A stretch of 64,000 nt of DNA from Chromobotia macracanthus (Eukaryota; Chordata; Actinopteri; Cypriniformes; Botiidae), in the NCBI GenBank assembly GCA_036877525.1, contig JAZGTH010000019.1, positions 7,021,501 to 7,085,500 of the forward strand. Reading direction: 5' to 3'. Of this stretch, positions 35,101-47,855 are shown one piece after another. A program made the position numbers and the translations under genes. How positions within the stretch are numbered: position 1 is the stretch's first letter; each line of letters begins with the position of its first letter. The notes beneath the pieces are model-generated. The model saw nothing but the letters and a program-made list of their open reading frames with translations. It had not been told where the DNA came from and did not search any database.

Positions 35101-35464
35101 TTAGCCTCTTTACAGATAGACATGGTAGTTCAAAATATTTACACAAGCTTCCATTTTCCTGTAGTATTGCTAGTTCGGTTAGATAAGGTCTTTGTAAGGT
35201 CACGTGTATTATTCATAGTGATGATGTCACACACTGAAGTCTGCATGGACAATCACCCCTATGTGCAATAATTCTCAACACTAATAAACTTCTAAAGCAT
35301 TACATTTATTGATATTATACACTATAAACCTGGTGAGTTTACTGTGTAGTCCATGAAATCAGTAGATCTTGTCTAGTTACAGATGTACAGTAGAATGCAC
35401 TTACCTTATTTCTGACATCAGCCGACAGCCCAAATGTGGGTCCTTTGCTGAACTGGGTGGTCAT
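32161..35464 (-). CDS. cnn1: Calponin (CNN1-like), frameshifted in the last exon as sequenced
   Basis: Actin-binding protein of smooth muscle that inhibits actomyosin ATPase. Seven exons on minus: 35405-35464, 34543-34664, 34334-34400, 33462-33599, 33060-33176, 32686-32832 and 32161-32343. All splice sites are GT-AG and in frame. Features: the N-terminus MTTQFSKGPTFGLSADVRNK, a CH domain (about residues 27-130, with DGVILCELINKLQPGS and KPHDIFEANDLFED), then calponin repeats starting at residues 169 (MGSNKFASQKGM), 209 (MGTNKFAS) and 248. In repeat 3 the frame breaks after MG: one extra A in ATGGGTAACC (plus 32246-32247) shifts reading, giving an unrelated tail to a stop at 32161-32163 (277 aa). 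In the other frame, TNK..SQSGLTPMG..LVYDHKYC continues to a stop at 32139-32141, a typical calponin end. This is either an assembly error or a real truncating allele. The CNN1 versus CNN2 choice is inferred. Confidence 0.9.
34415..34424. promoter_or_regulatory. cnn1: Perfect CArG box in calponin intron 2
   Basis: CCATATAAGG fits CC(A/T)6GG exactly. It is an SRF-binding consensus, expected in smooth-muscle genes. Confidence 0.55.
34765..34774. promoter_or_regulatory. cnn1: Perfect CArG box in calponin intron 1
   Basis: CCATTATTGG fits CC(A/T)6GG exactly, 350 bp from the second CArG box. Intronic CArG boxes are known in mammalian Cnn1. Confidence 0.55.
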
Positions 35465-35568
35465 GGTTTATGCTGTAGAGTTGAACCCTCTAGATTCTCC
35501 TGTGAAGCTCTTCCTGTGTCTTCTCTCTGAGCTGTGGCCCAGAAGTGCCTGTCTGCCTCCATCTCCAT

Positions 35569-35577
35569 CTTATAAAT
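35569..35577 (-). promoter_or_regulatory. cnn1: TATA box of the calponin gene
   Basis: CATTTATAAG on minus, about 105-115 bp upstream of the ATG, implies a 5' UTR of roughly 75-85 nt. A TATA promoter suits a tissue-restricted gene, in contrast to the CpG promoters of rad23a and get3. Confidence 0.5.
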
Positions 35578-36339
35578 GTCCCTCTTTGTGTCACATACGT
35601 CTGGCTGCTCACTGGCTGAGACTTTGGACCATCTGACCAATCAAGAACAGGACTGTACTACTGTTAGAAGAGTTTACTTCAAAAGAAAACTAAAAATTAC
35701 AATTCTGTCTTTATAAACTGTCAACTTTTAAGGGTAAAAATGTAATCATTTCATACCACACATATTTTTTAGTTATTTAGTTTGTAGTGTTTTGTGTATA
35801 ATTGCAGATGGAGAAAATTATACAGAAAAACCGCTATAGTACAGTGATGGTAATTTGATGTTGCTTCCAAGTATATCATGGTAGTACCATAATACCATAA
35901 TATAATAATAATTTTTGTCCAAAAAACCCTGGTACTTTCTGCAGCTTTTCTGTATATAGGGGCTCAAATGCAGGCCTTCTCTGCTTGTTAATGTTTTTTA
36001 ATGCATTTGGTGTCGTTCATTTGGTATGTATTCTGAACTCTGAAGACTGAACCTGCACGGTAATAATAATGAAGCAGGAGGGCAGGGAGAGGATGGTGGC
36101 TGGAGACCGAGGCAGAAAGGAGTCTGATGGAATTTAAGGTCTTTATTTGGTCATGATGGTCCTGCAGATGTCGTGTTTATAGACATTTATAACTGCAAGA
36201 ATCCAGAGCAGATGTGAACTACATTGAGCCCTCATTAGTAAGCTTCTGTGTCTGTAATCATGCAGATACAAATTTTTTATATACATTGTGACTTACATCG
36301 CAAATGTGGCATAGATCAAAGTAATACTACACAAAATGT

Positions 36340-36560
36340 TGTGAATTATTGAATGTTTTGGTCCAAGTCATCCATTCAGAAACCTTTTTTAAATGTAGTT
36401 TTGTAATGAAATGAATTCATATGGTGGCACAAATAATTGTTTTTGTGTACATGTTTAAAAACATTTTTTAACAATGTAAACATGTAAACAAGCAAAAATC
36501 AAAAGGTTCCTAAAGGCATGAAAAATATTTGTCAAATGACCCTTTTGACTGTATTTGTAA
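36340..36560. mobile_element. Decayed copy of the Tc1-like MITE interior
   Basis: TTTTGGTCCAAGTCATCCAT, then AATGTAGTTTTGTAATGAAA and TATGGTGGCACAAATAATTG, parallels TTTGGTCCAAATCACCTATT, TTGTAGTTTTCTAATAACAA and TATGTTGGCACAATTAATTT in the element at 45096-45620. The ends are degraded. Confidence 0.55.
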
Positions 36561-36786
36561 ATTGTAATTGTAAATTGTAAATTGTTTTGATGAGTACTAT
36601 TTGAATGAGTGCTTAAAGGGTTTTTAATACATTTGCATTTTAAAAAACTTTTCGACTAACCAAAACTCAGCCAGCACTCATGCCTTTGCTTCTTGTGGTT
36701 GGCCAGACTCACAGCAGAACTCAGTCTAATGCTGTCTGACACAGGAAAAATTAAACCAGATTCTGCAATGCAGAACTTTAAGTCAA

Positions 36787-36799
36787 CAGCAGGGGGCGC
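36787..36799 (+). promoter_or_regulatory. CTCF-like motif upstream of calponin
   Basis: CAGCAGGGGGCGC (preceded by AA) matches the CTCF core CCASYAGRKGGCRS except at its first position. Plus orientation. Confidence 0.35.
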
Positions 36800-39700
36800 T
36801 TCATAGCCTCCTTTCAGCTGTTTTCTCTGGTCATATTATACCTGCTCAAAAAACCAACAAATACAACAACACGGTTCATTTAAATTGACGTTCTGGGTTT
36901 GGACAAGATACTTTGCCTTTGTCTCACCTTTTTTAGATTAGACTACAAAAAATGAAATGTTTTGGCACAATCTTGGAATAAATTTGCAAAAAAAAAACAT
37001 TTTTAAGATGATAACTGGATGCCACATTGAAATCACGGTCTTGTGATGTTGAAAAATATTGTTGTGTCCTGTTTGTTTCACATTATGTTTTTAAAAATAT
37101 ATATCTTGCAGTCTTCAGTGGATTTACACAGTAAGCGGTAATCTACTCCACTCCAAACATAGCCACACCCCTTCATATCCCAGCATTCCACTCCAAATTC
37201 ACTCCCATACACACTCAAGATCATCTTTGTTCTTTGCTGTATTTTAAGTCTCAGACCTCAGGTCATAACCGCATCATGCACAAGCACACCATTATTCATC
37301 ATCACGAGCAGTATTTACCAAACTGCCAGAGAATCAGAGAATAATCGTTTATTCTCAGCAAGAGTATAAAATTCACACGATTCACAGCAAGAATTCACAG
37401 CAAGAAACAATTCACACTGTCGGTTCACCTGAGGACGCCTAAACTATTGCAAATGTCTTTAAACGATAAATGACTGGTTAGCGGTGCTCTACGCATACAG
37501 GTTTGCTTCATCTTGAAACTATGCAGCATTACCTTGACATTATTCTGGATCAGCTACCAGGCTAATGTAAGGAAAAACATGACCCTCAAATTCTCTTTTT
37601 CCAGTTAGTGGCGACAGAGCGTTTTTTCTCTCCATGGTTTTGAGAGTAGCTGTTCTCCAACTGCAGGCAACTTCATCCAATTGATCAGTTCATTTCCTGT
37701 TTGGTTAATGACTCTTTCATAACTCTTTTAACTGTATAAATCACCTCCGGGTTTCTTACAAATGCCATCCTGTAGCATATGGTTATAATCACCCTAAGAC
37801 ATGGAATAAAAGAAATAAAATATTACGTAATCGTGGTAACGTGGGTTTAATACAGACTTGGAGCAATTATAGATTTTTACCCAGCAGCCACATTCAGCTT
37901 TTCCAGGTACTTGTCTTTCAAACTGTCTGAAATCTTAAGTCACTAGTGCAAATATAATTTTTAATACACCTTCAGTACATTCAAATTATTAGAAAAATGA
38001 GATAAGGCACTAGTAATATAAAATGAAATTGTGATTCAGAAAACCTGCACAATTTGGTGTGCATAACTGGTGTGAGGAGAGAGAGACAGATTTTAATGCC
38101 CTTCTGTTAGAAGAAGGTCCTTTTAAAGAACCGTGTTTATACCAAAAGTGAACAAAATAAACAATTAGAATTCAGTTCACTTTGTATTAACAGTGTCAGA
38201 CGTGGAAAGTGGATTCAAACCTTCTGGTCCACTTTAGTTATTATAGAATCAGTACACTCTCCATTCACACTATTTAAATCTAGTTCTTTTGCATTATATT
38301 ATTTTAATAATAATAATAAATAATATAATAGTGATATTTATATTTATTATTCGCATATATTTATTATTCGCATATATTTATTATTTGTCTGTTGTGTTCT
38401 CAACATGCACTTGACATAAACATTTAATTTTTGTCATACAAACCTTTTTATATGAATTTTTAATGACTTAATTTGTCATATGTATTTTTGTCTTTCATTC
38501 TTTACACTTAAAAATATTTAGACCATTTCTAGAAAATCTAGAAAATGCTTCTATTTTGCATTGTTTATTGTATTCACACATTATGTTCACAGCATACGTT
38601 TGATCCAAAATATATTTCAGAATATATTCAGTGTGCCCTTGTGCCGATCACAGTTTTCTCTCCAGCTGGAATGGACTTAACAGGGTTTCTGCAAATGATC
38701 ATTTATGTGTTCCATTATTTTCCAAAGAGCATTGGTGCAAATCTAACCGTTTGTACAAAGTAGTTAACATGGTCAAAGCCATACATTTGCTTACATTGAT
38801 TAGTGACCTAATCAGTGCAGTCTTAAATATTTCTTTCCCGTTTTACATCATATCTTTTCTATGTTTTAGGTTTCCAGAAACCCATAAACTGAAGAAAGTG
38901 CCAGATTTCCAAAGTGATCTCAGATTTAAACCGCACTGTATGTCCTCACCTTCTCTAAATATGCTTTTCTTCTTCATCTGTAATTAATAAATTTGCTTCT
39001 GGCAAACATTTATAGTTTTGTCTTTAACAGTGTGTCATATTTTGGGACATGTGACTCTGTTCAGTCTTTAATTGTCCACACATTTCTGTAATGTCTTTTC
39101 CCTCACCAGCATGTTTTCAATTACTCTGTCTATGAAATAAAAAATATTGTTGCACTACTTTCATATTCACTATTCCAGTAACAATAGGGCACTGTATTCA
39201 TCTCAAAATCTTCAAGGAGCCAGAAGCTGAATTCATACCAGCTGGCTCAGTCTCAGAGACAGAAATGAAGGGTCATAAACGACCAGATGTGGCTGTTACT
39301 GTTAAATAAATTAATGTTGTCCAACATGTCGTCTGAAGCTGAACTCCCCAAACAAAGACTCTTCATAACATTCACCTCTGTGTTCCACTCCAGGTACTGT
39401 ACAGAAAACGTTCTAATACAGGGAAATTTAAGTGTCATACATGATGTCCTGTAAGACTTACAATACTGTATATTAGGTGTCTGTCAAGATTATATCTAGA
39501 CCTAATGGAAACGCCCCCCCATTGTGACATCACAAGGTCTGCCTGTCTGATTGGTTGAGGAAAAAGAATTGAAAATCTCAACATTAAACAAAATTGTTGA
39601 ATGTAGATTTGAGAATTCCATTAAAATGTTATGGTAATAAAATTTGGTAATTTCAGCACCCAGTTTTTTTTGTTTAATTTAAATTAAGATAGCAAACAGA

Positions 39701-42700
39701 ATGCAACATTTTTTTGTATTTAATCTAAGGGGTAGAATTCAATTCATGCAGTATAACTTTCGTGCCTTCGCCATTAAGGTAGATAATTCTGAAAATGAGA
39801 AATGGAGTTTGAAATCAACTGTGGCTTATTAACCTCTGCATTGATTTTTAAAACAGAAGCATCCAGGAAGATTTTAACAGCTCATAAATACATGAGTGTA
39901 AAAATGTGTGACGGGACATGATGTGTTACTATTACACAGAAACACATGTTCTGATTCTTATCTGCTTGGCTTTAATGAAGAAAGAACAAAAACACATTCT
40001 CCATCCGTTCATAGAAAATCCATACATTATTACCTGTCCGCTCAGCTCTCTATTGATCCAGTAGCTTCATCTCTTGTCTTCTGTTGCTGTAGTGATGAAT
40101 TTTTCGCTCTGCTGTGGTGAATGGGACAGTAAAACCCTGACAGGACAATTTCATTGATTTCTGGAGTGGGACGTTTCATACTGACGTATGATCGTTTGCG
40201 TATGTAAGTGTCTGTTAGATGTTTGATTTTAAACAAAATATATGGCATCATAACAGTTTGTCTTCATGTATATACATGAAGGTTCTCTGTTTAATATAAC
40301 AGTTCTGATAGATGAATGCTTCATTTTTCAGGGTGGTAATAAGAGAGAGAGAGTGTGCATGTGTGTGTGCCTTAAGTTGTGGGACCAAATGTCCCCACAA
40401 AGATAGCTAAACCTGAAATAGTTTTTGGCTTTTTTGGTAACGTTCGATAAATGTGGTAAACCATGCCTGCTTCAGGCTGTGCAGTTATAAAGTTATGAAT
40501 TATTGTAAATCTATTGAACTTTAAATTAAATTCACCACTGTAAGTGATACGACCAACCAAAATCTATTTAGCTTACGATGATTGTACCATTGATGTGCTG
40601 GACCTTGTAATTGTTTCTTCAGCTACAGTTTTATATTTAGGTTTTAACGTCTGCTTTGGACTTTGTCACATGAACTTTTCTAAATCAAAACTGAGAGGAA
40701 ACTGCACTCCTGTGATATCCTGTCTCTGTCCACTGAATTACCTTTACATGAGCAGAGCAGAGCAGGCGGGGTCTGAACCTGAGACCTGACCTGCACACAA
40801 ACATACATTCATTGAGCTCACCACACAACACCTGGCAGGGATAGAGTTAAGAATTCACAGCCCCCTTTCATTTGCTGGGGAGGGATGTCAAATGCTAATC
40901 AGGCTTTGTCTGAGGTGGTTGGGTTTATATACCAGTAAGCATTTAAAGTAACACTCCATTGTGTGTGAACTCAAAGCTCAGTGGTATCTAGTTCTCATCG
41001 GTTTCGTCTACATAGCAGTTACCCATTCCAGTTCATGTTTAAAATGTTTTCCTTTGTCATTTGTTGACATTTTCGTTTGTTACGACTAAATTATTGCACC
41101 TTAAGAATTTTGGTACCCACCAAAGGGAGGGTAGGTCTGCATTAGGTTAAAGGTGTAGGACCCAGGGTATGGGGTAAAATGAGCCACAGAAGACAGATAA
41201 AAACAGCTGGTGGACGAGAGGTACTAATGTTTAATTCAAAAAACACAGAGTGACCACAGGGAATACAGAGAATTCAGTGTCTTTAGGGATGTGAACAACA
41301 CACTCATGTCCACAGAAACCTCCGGAACACACATTGTCCCTGACTGCTCGGTCTATAATGATGCAGAGAAGCCCGTCTGCCTGTCTCCTGTTATCAGCAA
41401 TGCTGTGGCTTTCAGGCAATAAAGGCTTTTGATATAAGGTCATGGGTCACAGAGAGCTTGTCAAAACTTCTCCTCCCCTGGTTTTGGGTCAGTTCACATC
41501 AAATAGGATTTCGAACAGAATCAGTGGACTGCAAATCAGATTTGAGTTTCCGTTGGCGTCCATTTGTGTAGGTTCAGTTGAATCCTCTTCTGTCGTAATT
41601 CAGTTGGTAATGGAAAGTCATTTGCAACATCATCTCACACAACCAGACTTTACTTTAATTATAGGAATAAAGTTTGGTCAACTTTGCAGCTTATTTTGGC
41701 CCAAAAAAATGCTCACTCTGTCATGTGAAGCGACCAACCACTGTTTAATTTGTTTTCATTTGTTGTTCAGGAGCCGGTTTATTTTAAATAGTTGGGAAGG
41801 TTGTTAAAAAAAACAGCAGTGCTGGTTCACAAGCAGCTGTACAGATGACACAGACGAGGGGATCCTGGAACCCAAATGCCCAAAGACGATCAGGAAATAA
41901 CCAGACCACATTAAAAATCCTTGCCATTTTTATGTTCAAAATGCAACAAACTATAATGCCTTGTTTGAATCAAGTGTCTGTTTTAATTCCACACAGTTTG
42001 TGTCATGTGTAATCTAAATGACACATTAAAACATATATAGTACTTCCAAGACGTGTTACACATTAAATGTAATACTGTCTGTTTTTGGACATCTTCATAT
42101 ATTCTGTTGATCATGTTGGTTGTACAAACCTCCAGACAGACAGCAGTCAAGGAAGCGAATAAGCAGCAGGTTGCATTGAATTGGTTCACCCTCTCATTAC
42201 ACAACCTGCAAAACATTCATCAGGGCAAAGAAAAATGTAACCTAGCATGAACAGAGACGTAATACAATGCAAAAACATGATGTTGGGTTTACTTTGTTGT
42301 CAGGTGCTAGTTTAATTATAGAGCTATGGACTGCAGCTGCACCCAACAATGGAATGTGTTTTCTGTGTCAACAACACTTAATTAGTGTAATTAGTGACTG
42401 CTTATTTTAGTCCAAAACTCATGAAATGCTCAGAGAGTGAAACAAATCTGGCTTTTGTACTTGACATTGTTTGAATGTGGGATCCAGCACATGGCTCTTA
42501 TATGGGAAGATGCATAAAAATTGGAACTGCTGCTGCCTTTGACAATGAATTCTGTATAAACTTCCGTTCTGGTGAACTGATCCTAATGTAGCTGGAGCTT
42601 TTACAGAGTGTTGAAAAGAAAAGACAGACTCGTGTTTAGAGATCTTCTGTCAGAAACAACTTCTTTAACTCAAATCTGTGTTGTGCCAGATCCACCAACT

Positions 42701-43489
42701 GGCTAAAGCAAATGGGTCATTTGATTATAAGTATTAGGAAACCAGCACAATTTTGTGAAATTTAGTGAACTGGTGGCTAATTCATGTTTGTATAATCTTG
42801 ATCTACTTTCGCCTCGGTTAGCTTTATGGGTGGACCTTCACGTTTGGTGTTTTCTGATAATCACATTTCTATGTATTTCACATTGTAGAAATTCATACCA
42901 AATTGACACCTCGTAAATAGTTACATTTTCCTGTGAGATCAGGTTACTGGAAACTGGTGGGTGAAATGTGACATGTAAATTCTGTGCAGCTAAATTGTTT
43001 TTCATTTCCCAACCCAACTGCCATTAGACACACAAATAGTCCCACCCCAAACTTAATAATGAGGTGAAAGTGAACACACACAGGTAAAGTGGTAAGAGCC
43101 CTATAGCACACATGCAGCCCTATAGCATGGCTAAAGAATGCACTTTAACTTTTGTTAACAGTTGTGTGTCGTGTAAAACCATGTTATGCTTGGCCATTTG
43201 TTTCTGCTTTGTCAAATCCTTGTTGTGTGTCTGCTGTGGTTGGCAACCATGTTTCAGGAGAAACACTGACTCTTCACATCCTGGATGTCTCCAAAATCAA
43301 ACACACCCGTTTCAGGTCTTGGAGTCTTTATTTAGGTTTGGATCTGGTGTGTTTGATTAAGGAGACATTTCAAACATGTACTGCTAAAGAAACAGCAGTT
43401 GAGAAGCACCGCATTAGAATAAGTGATGACAGCACAGCTGTCCACTTATTCTCCAGACATTCGTATCTGAAACGCCTTGCAGTGAATTC

Positions 43490-43580
43490 CTGATATACAT
43501 TTTGAATTCATTTGTGTGTTTCTTGGGAATCAAATCCTTGAGTTTGGCTCTACTAATTGAGCTACAGGAGCATCTGCAGG
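43490..43580 (-). mobile_element. tRNA-derived SINE head, truncated
   Basis: On minus, CTGTAGCTCAATTAGTAGAG is an RNA polymerase III A-box (TRGYnnAnnnG) and GGATTTGATTCCCAAGAAAC is a decayed B-box region, then ATGAATTCAAAATGTATATC. The conserved 3' tail found in the copies at 17872 and 56937 is absent. Confidence 0.55.
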
Positions 43581-45095
43581 ACACCTTCATCTGAAACCTC
43601 TTGAAATAATTCCACATATTTAGCAAACCAATACAAGCAGAACAGCTGAAGGGCCACACCGAGAATAACGTGAGGAGACGTGAGTGATGTCTGTCCGTGA
43701 GTGAGGTCAGGAATGAACTTACACCTCTGACCTCTGAGGTCGGCATGAAACTATCAGACCCCGTGAAGGAGAGAGAAATCACATGCTTTCGTACACTGAG
43801 ACGTTGCTGTGGAGTGTTGAAAAGCATGTTCATGTGTGGTTGATTTTGCCTTAATTACGTTGTTAACTGGAAGATTGAGGGCAACTGCGACACAAAGTCC
43901 AATCACAATCACAAGCTTTAGCGATAGTAATTATTCAACACATGCTCAGTTAAATACCAGGGCATTTGTTGTACAAAATGTTACTTTTGAACAACAAGGT
44001 TTTTTGCCTGTTGAAATGTTTTGCCTGTAGGTGCAAACGTACATTAAAATGTATGTTGGTTTTATCTGCAGATTGTTGCTGTTTGACGCCATTGTGGTTA
44101 TTAGGACACTAACATTAATTCAACGTGTTGTATTCAATTTAAATATTATTATTCTATTATCCTTATTATGATCTAATACCTCATAAACTGCTACAGACTT
44201 GCCTGCCACATTTTGCAATGTTTCTACAGTTTCCATTTAGGTAACAGCTTCTTTACTCCACATTCGCTATAAATGATCCATTCTTATTTTGAAACTGAAA
44301 ATGTCAAAGAAAGTTTTAATCCGGGCTTTAGTATTGTGAAACTGTTGAATAGGCCGAACATTTGTGTGGATGACTGAAGAAAAATCATGAATGAGCTTCT
44401 TAAGAGGCTCTCGAGAACATGAATACTAACACTTGACCTTTAGTTTCAGGGTCATCACTTGTTTTTTAAATCTGGTGTGAAAAGTTTTAATCTGACGGAG
44501 ATTTTAGCACTAGTCTAATCTCTCTCTAATCCAGAACTCTGACAGGCAAAATATCAAGCCGTCATGAAACACACACACAAGGAGCCTGTGAAGATTAAGG
44601 GGCCAAAGCCTGTTAGCATGTGAATGCAGGCAGTCAGCTGGAGAACGAGGGAGCATCTCAGCTTTCCAGCATTTGATGGTGGCCACTGGGATACAAAGAA
44701 GACTTTACATGTGAGAAGCAATCACAGACATTCCTCAAGTTCACTTCAGTAGAAAGAAAGACAGGACTTATGTTTCCTCACAGAAATAGCCGTTTTGTTT
44801 TTCTTGGGTGTTGATTGCTGGAGCACTGACATAAATGAAGATCTTTTTTCTTCTTCTCAAGCCAAGCAAGTGCTCTTTCATTTCTTGTACTTAAATGTCC
44901 AGCTTTAGAGGACCACCTCACAGGTCTCTGAAGAACAGTAACAAAGAGCTCAATATCTTCCTGGGCTCCAACAACCCACTTTTTCTTTTAGAGAACATTC
45001 AACATTTGTTTTAGGTCTTTTTGTAATTTAAAGAGATTTTGGTCATTTCACAGACACGTTTTTCTCTTTTTAAATATTAGTGATTGTTAGATGTA

Positions 45096-45620
45096 CACTA
45101 CCAGTCAAAAGTTTGGAAACACTTTCTTTTTCTTTGTTCATTTTTTTAAAATGTATGAATAATAGTAAACTTATCAAAACTATGAAATAACACAAATGTA
45201 ACTTTAGGAATTATGTTGTGACTAAAGAAAATTAAAAAAAGGTCAAATAGGATGTATTCTAGCATATTCAATATAGTCACCCTTCATCTAGAATTTACAA
45301 AACTTTTCTTGACATTTTCCATCACCCAGTTTCTTGAGGAATCATCCTGAGAAGATTTAAAAAGTTTTGAAGGAGTTCCCCTCTATCCTGCACTCTTATT
45401 GGCTGCTTTTTTCTTCATTATTTGGTCCAAATCACCTATTTCAAAAACATTTTTTTAAATTGTAGTTTTCTAATAACAAAAATTAAATTGAAATTAATAT
45501 GTTGGCACAATTAATTTTTATTTTTACATTTTTAACATTTAATCAAATGTCTTCAGATTAAAAGATTTTTAAGATAAGAAACATTTCAGTCAAGTGTTTC
45601 CAAACTTTTGACTGGTAGTG
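45096..45620. mobile_element. Non-autonomous Tc1/mariner-type MITE, near intact
   Basis: The 5' terminus CACTACCAGTCAAAAGTTTG (45096 on) and the 3' terminus, which ends CAAACTTTTGACTGGTAGTG (to 45620), are inverted repeats of about 28 bp. Both sides are flanked by TA, the target-site duplication of Tc1/mariner elements. The 525-bp interior has no transposase frame. Confidence 0.85.
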
Positions 45621-47855
45621 TATATTATTTTGTATTCATTTTTCGATGATCACAAAATTATTTGCGATAACAACCAGGTGGATGTATATTAGACAACTTA
45701 CTACACAGGTACTTGCCACAGATAAATAATGTGAGGACCACTCATCCGAGTCTCATCTTGACCTGCAGTACTCAGATGAGCCATCCGATCAATTTAGCAA
45801 ATGACCAATCAGGACCAAGTATCTCATAGATCATTAATACAAGACTGATTTCAGTTTTTTCTAAACATTTCAGAAAAACAAAATATATAAACAAATTATG
45901 TTGAAATTGTTTGTACCAAAATATTGACATATCTGTGCATTCACATATTTTTGAATATTTTTATTATAGCAGTAAAACATTAGTATGTATGCGTTGTTTA
46001 TTATGCTTTATTGGTAGATTAAATCATGGTTTTTATCCACCTCTTCATATAAACTCACATATGAATTCTTCATTAAACATCATCTGATGGTTTTTGTGAG
46101 CGAGCTGCTCTCAGTCTGGCATAAATCATGCTGATGGGGATGAAATGACTGACAGCAGCAGCACAGCTATAAACTTTAACAGACAATCATTGATTTTGGT
46201 ATGTTGTAGGAATGGAGGCCGTCTCTCGATGAGTTACATTAATGCAGTGGAGACGGCGTCTGTGTGGCCGGCTCTGGTGGTCAGTGCTTTAATATGATCT
46301 GTCATGGGGGGCATGCAGGGGTCAGAGGTCTCTTTGACCCTCGCAGATTGTTTGCTTACGCATCAGAAAGCCTCAGCTGAAAATGTGAACTTCAAATTTA
46401 GCCTGGATGATTCTGGTCTCTTTCTCTATAACCTGTAGACACTGAAGTTATATAATTATATAGTATTGTTTAAAATGAATGCGTCAAAAGAGATTTTGAC
46501 TTACGTTTTAAAAAATCTGTTTTTATACAGCATTTGGTAGTCAAAGTCCCATTTACACCAAGGACAACAAACAAGAGTGCTTTCACTGTGTGTCGATGCT
46601 ACAGGTGTGAACGGGCCATTTTAATCACTGTTTTTTAATCACTGTTTTTATGTGTTCCTTCTGTAAATCTCTTTAGACTGGAGAATAGATGCCATATATA
46701 GATGCTAACTCATGTTACTGTAAATAGAATATCTGAGAACAATAAACTGAGAAAAATATGAACTAATATACAGTTCATCTTGGCTATAGAAGAGAGAGAA
46801 ATTGTGTTTACAGATTATTTTAATGTTTGTAGAAAACTGCTTGATGGTTTGAATATATATTTGGACACTGACAGATCATACATCAGAGAACACAGCGAAC
46901 TGACTTAAAAATCTTCACATTCATAAATATAAATAATAGCAATTTACAGCGAAAGCAGTCAGCAGTCAACAGATATTTGCATATAAATTATGCATAGTCC
47001 AGTATTTATCCCTGTATAACATTTTTAAGAATTTCTTAATTTCTAATGATCTTCAGATGTTTAAAAAAGCTAAAAATAAGACGCTACTGTAGAAACACAT
47101 TTTAGGAAAATGACACATTGCATGAATAATTATCAGTCATTATTACACACAGTTTTCATGTGTATTGGGATATATTCCACAGTTTCTCTCTGTCTCTCTT
47201 TTTGCTGTGCTCTATCTATGTGTCTCATGTCTGTTATATAACAGTGGTTAAATAAGAACATCCAAGTTTTTCTCTTTTTGGCAGCAATAAATTGAAAAGC
47301 ACAAATACACTTTGAGCTGTATTATTATAGACATCTGAAATGAGGGAGTGTTCAACAGTGAACGTATACACGACACAATCACTCTGCTCTGTCTCTGCTC
47401 CTTCTCAAATGAAAACATTCTTATAAAAGACAAGAGGAATAAAAGCAACTTAAGACAATTACAAACAAATGTAATCTAATGTAAATCTTTCTGAATAAAG
47501 ACCTCCTCACACGAGCAGATACATCAATGTGGTTCTGTTTACTGTACTTGGAAAATGCACATGAATAAGGGCTGAACAGAACTGGAGTGAGCAAGCTGAG
47601 GCTAAAGGTTTTCAACGCATTTCGATATCGAAGACAAAAACAACAAATGTTATGTCATTTGAACTCATGGGGTCTTTAATACTTAACCCTGTTTAGAAAC
47701 TTGCCTTCATAAACCTTCCATCAACCCAGCAATAAGCCATAGCTGGGAGCCCATCCCGGTTCCACCAGATACCCTGTCCACCAGTCAGACGTTTCACTCA
47801 GGAAATATCCCACAGCCTGCAGTTAAACGACTGTCACAAAGTGTGCTTCAGCTCT

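Larger units (their letters stand above)
35700..47855. other. 12-kb gene-free region between calponin and hs3st
   Basis: No conserved coding frame on either strand; all open frames are short and composed like the surrounding AT-rich DNA. It contains two related MITE copies (36340-36560 and 45096-45620), a SINE head (43490-43580), a CTCF-like motif (36787-36799), a TATA-like TTTATATA near 40925, and a more balanced, CNE-like stretch at 46080-46400. Regulatory DNA for hs3st or calponin is plausible. No RNA gene was recognised. Confidence 0.55.

Noticed and set aside
38545..38987. Two overlapping plus-strand frames (72 and 118 codons)
   Set aside because: AT-rich chance frames with Phe/Leu/Ile bias and no motif.
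40840..40940. TATA-like promoter (TTTATATA near 40925)
   Set aside because: No gene or RNA structure follows on either strand; a chance TATA in AT-rich DNA is as likely.
43500..43580. Possible tRNA gene
   Set aside because: A and B box-like sequences are present, but the cloverleaf stems are not; it is a decayed SINE head.
43414..43833. 139-codon minus-strand frame
   Set aside because: It crosses the tRNA-like SINE head at 43490-43580 and has no conserved protein features.
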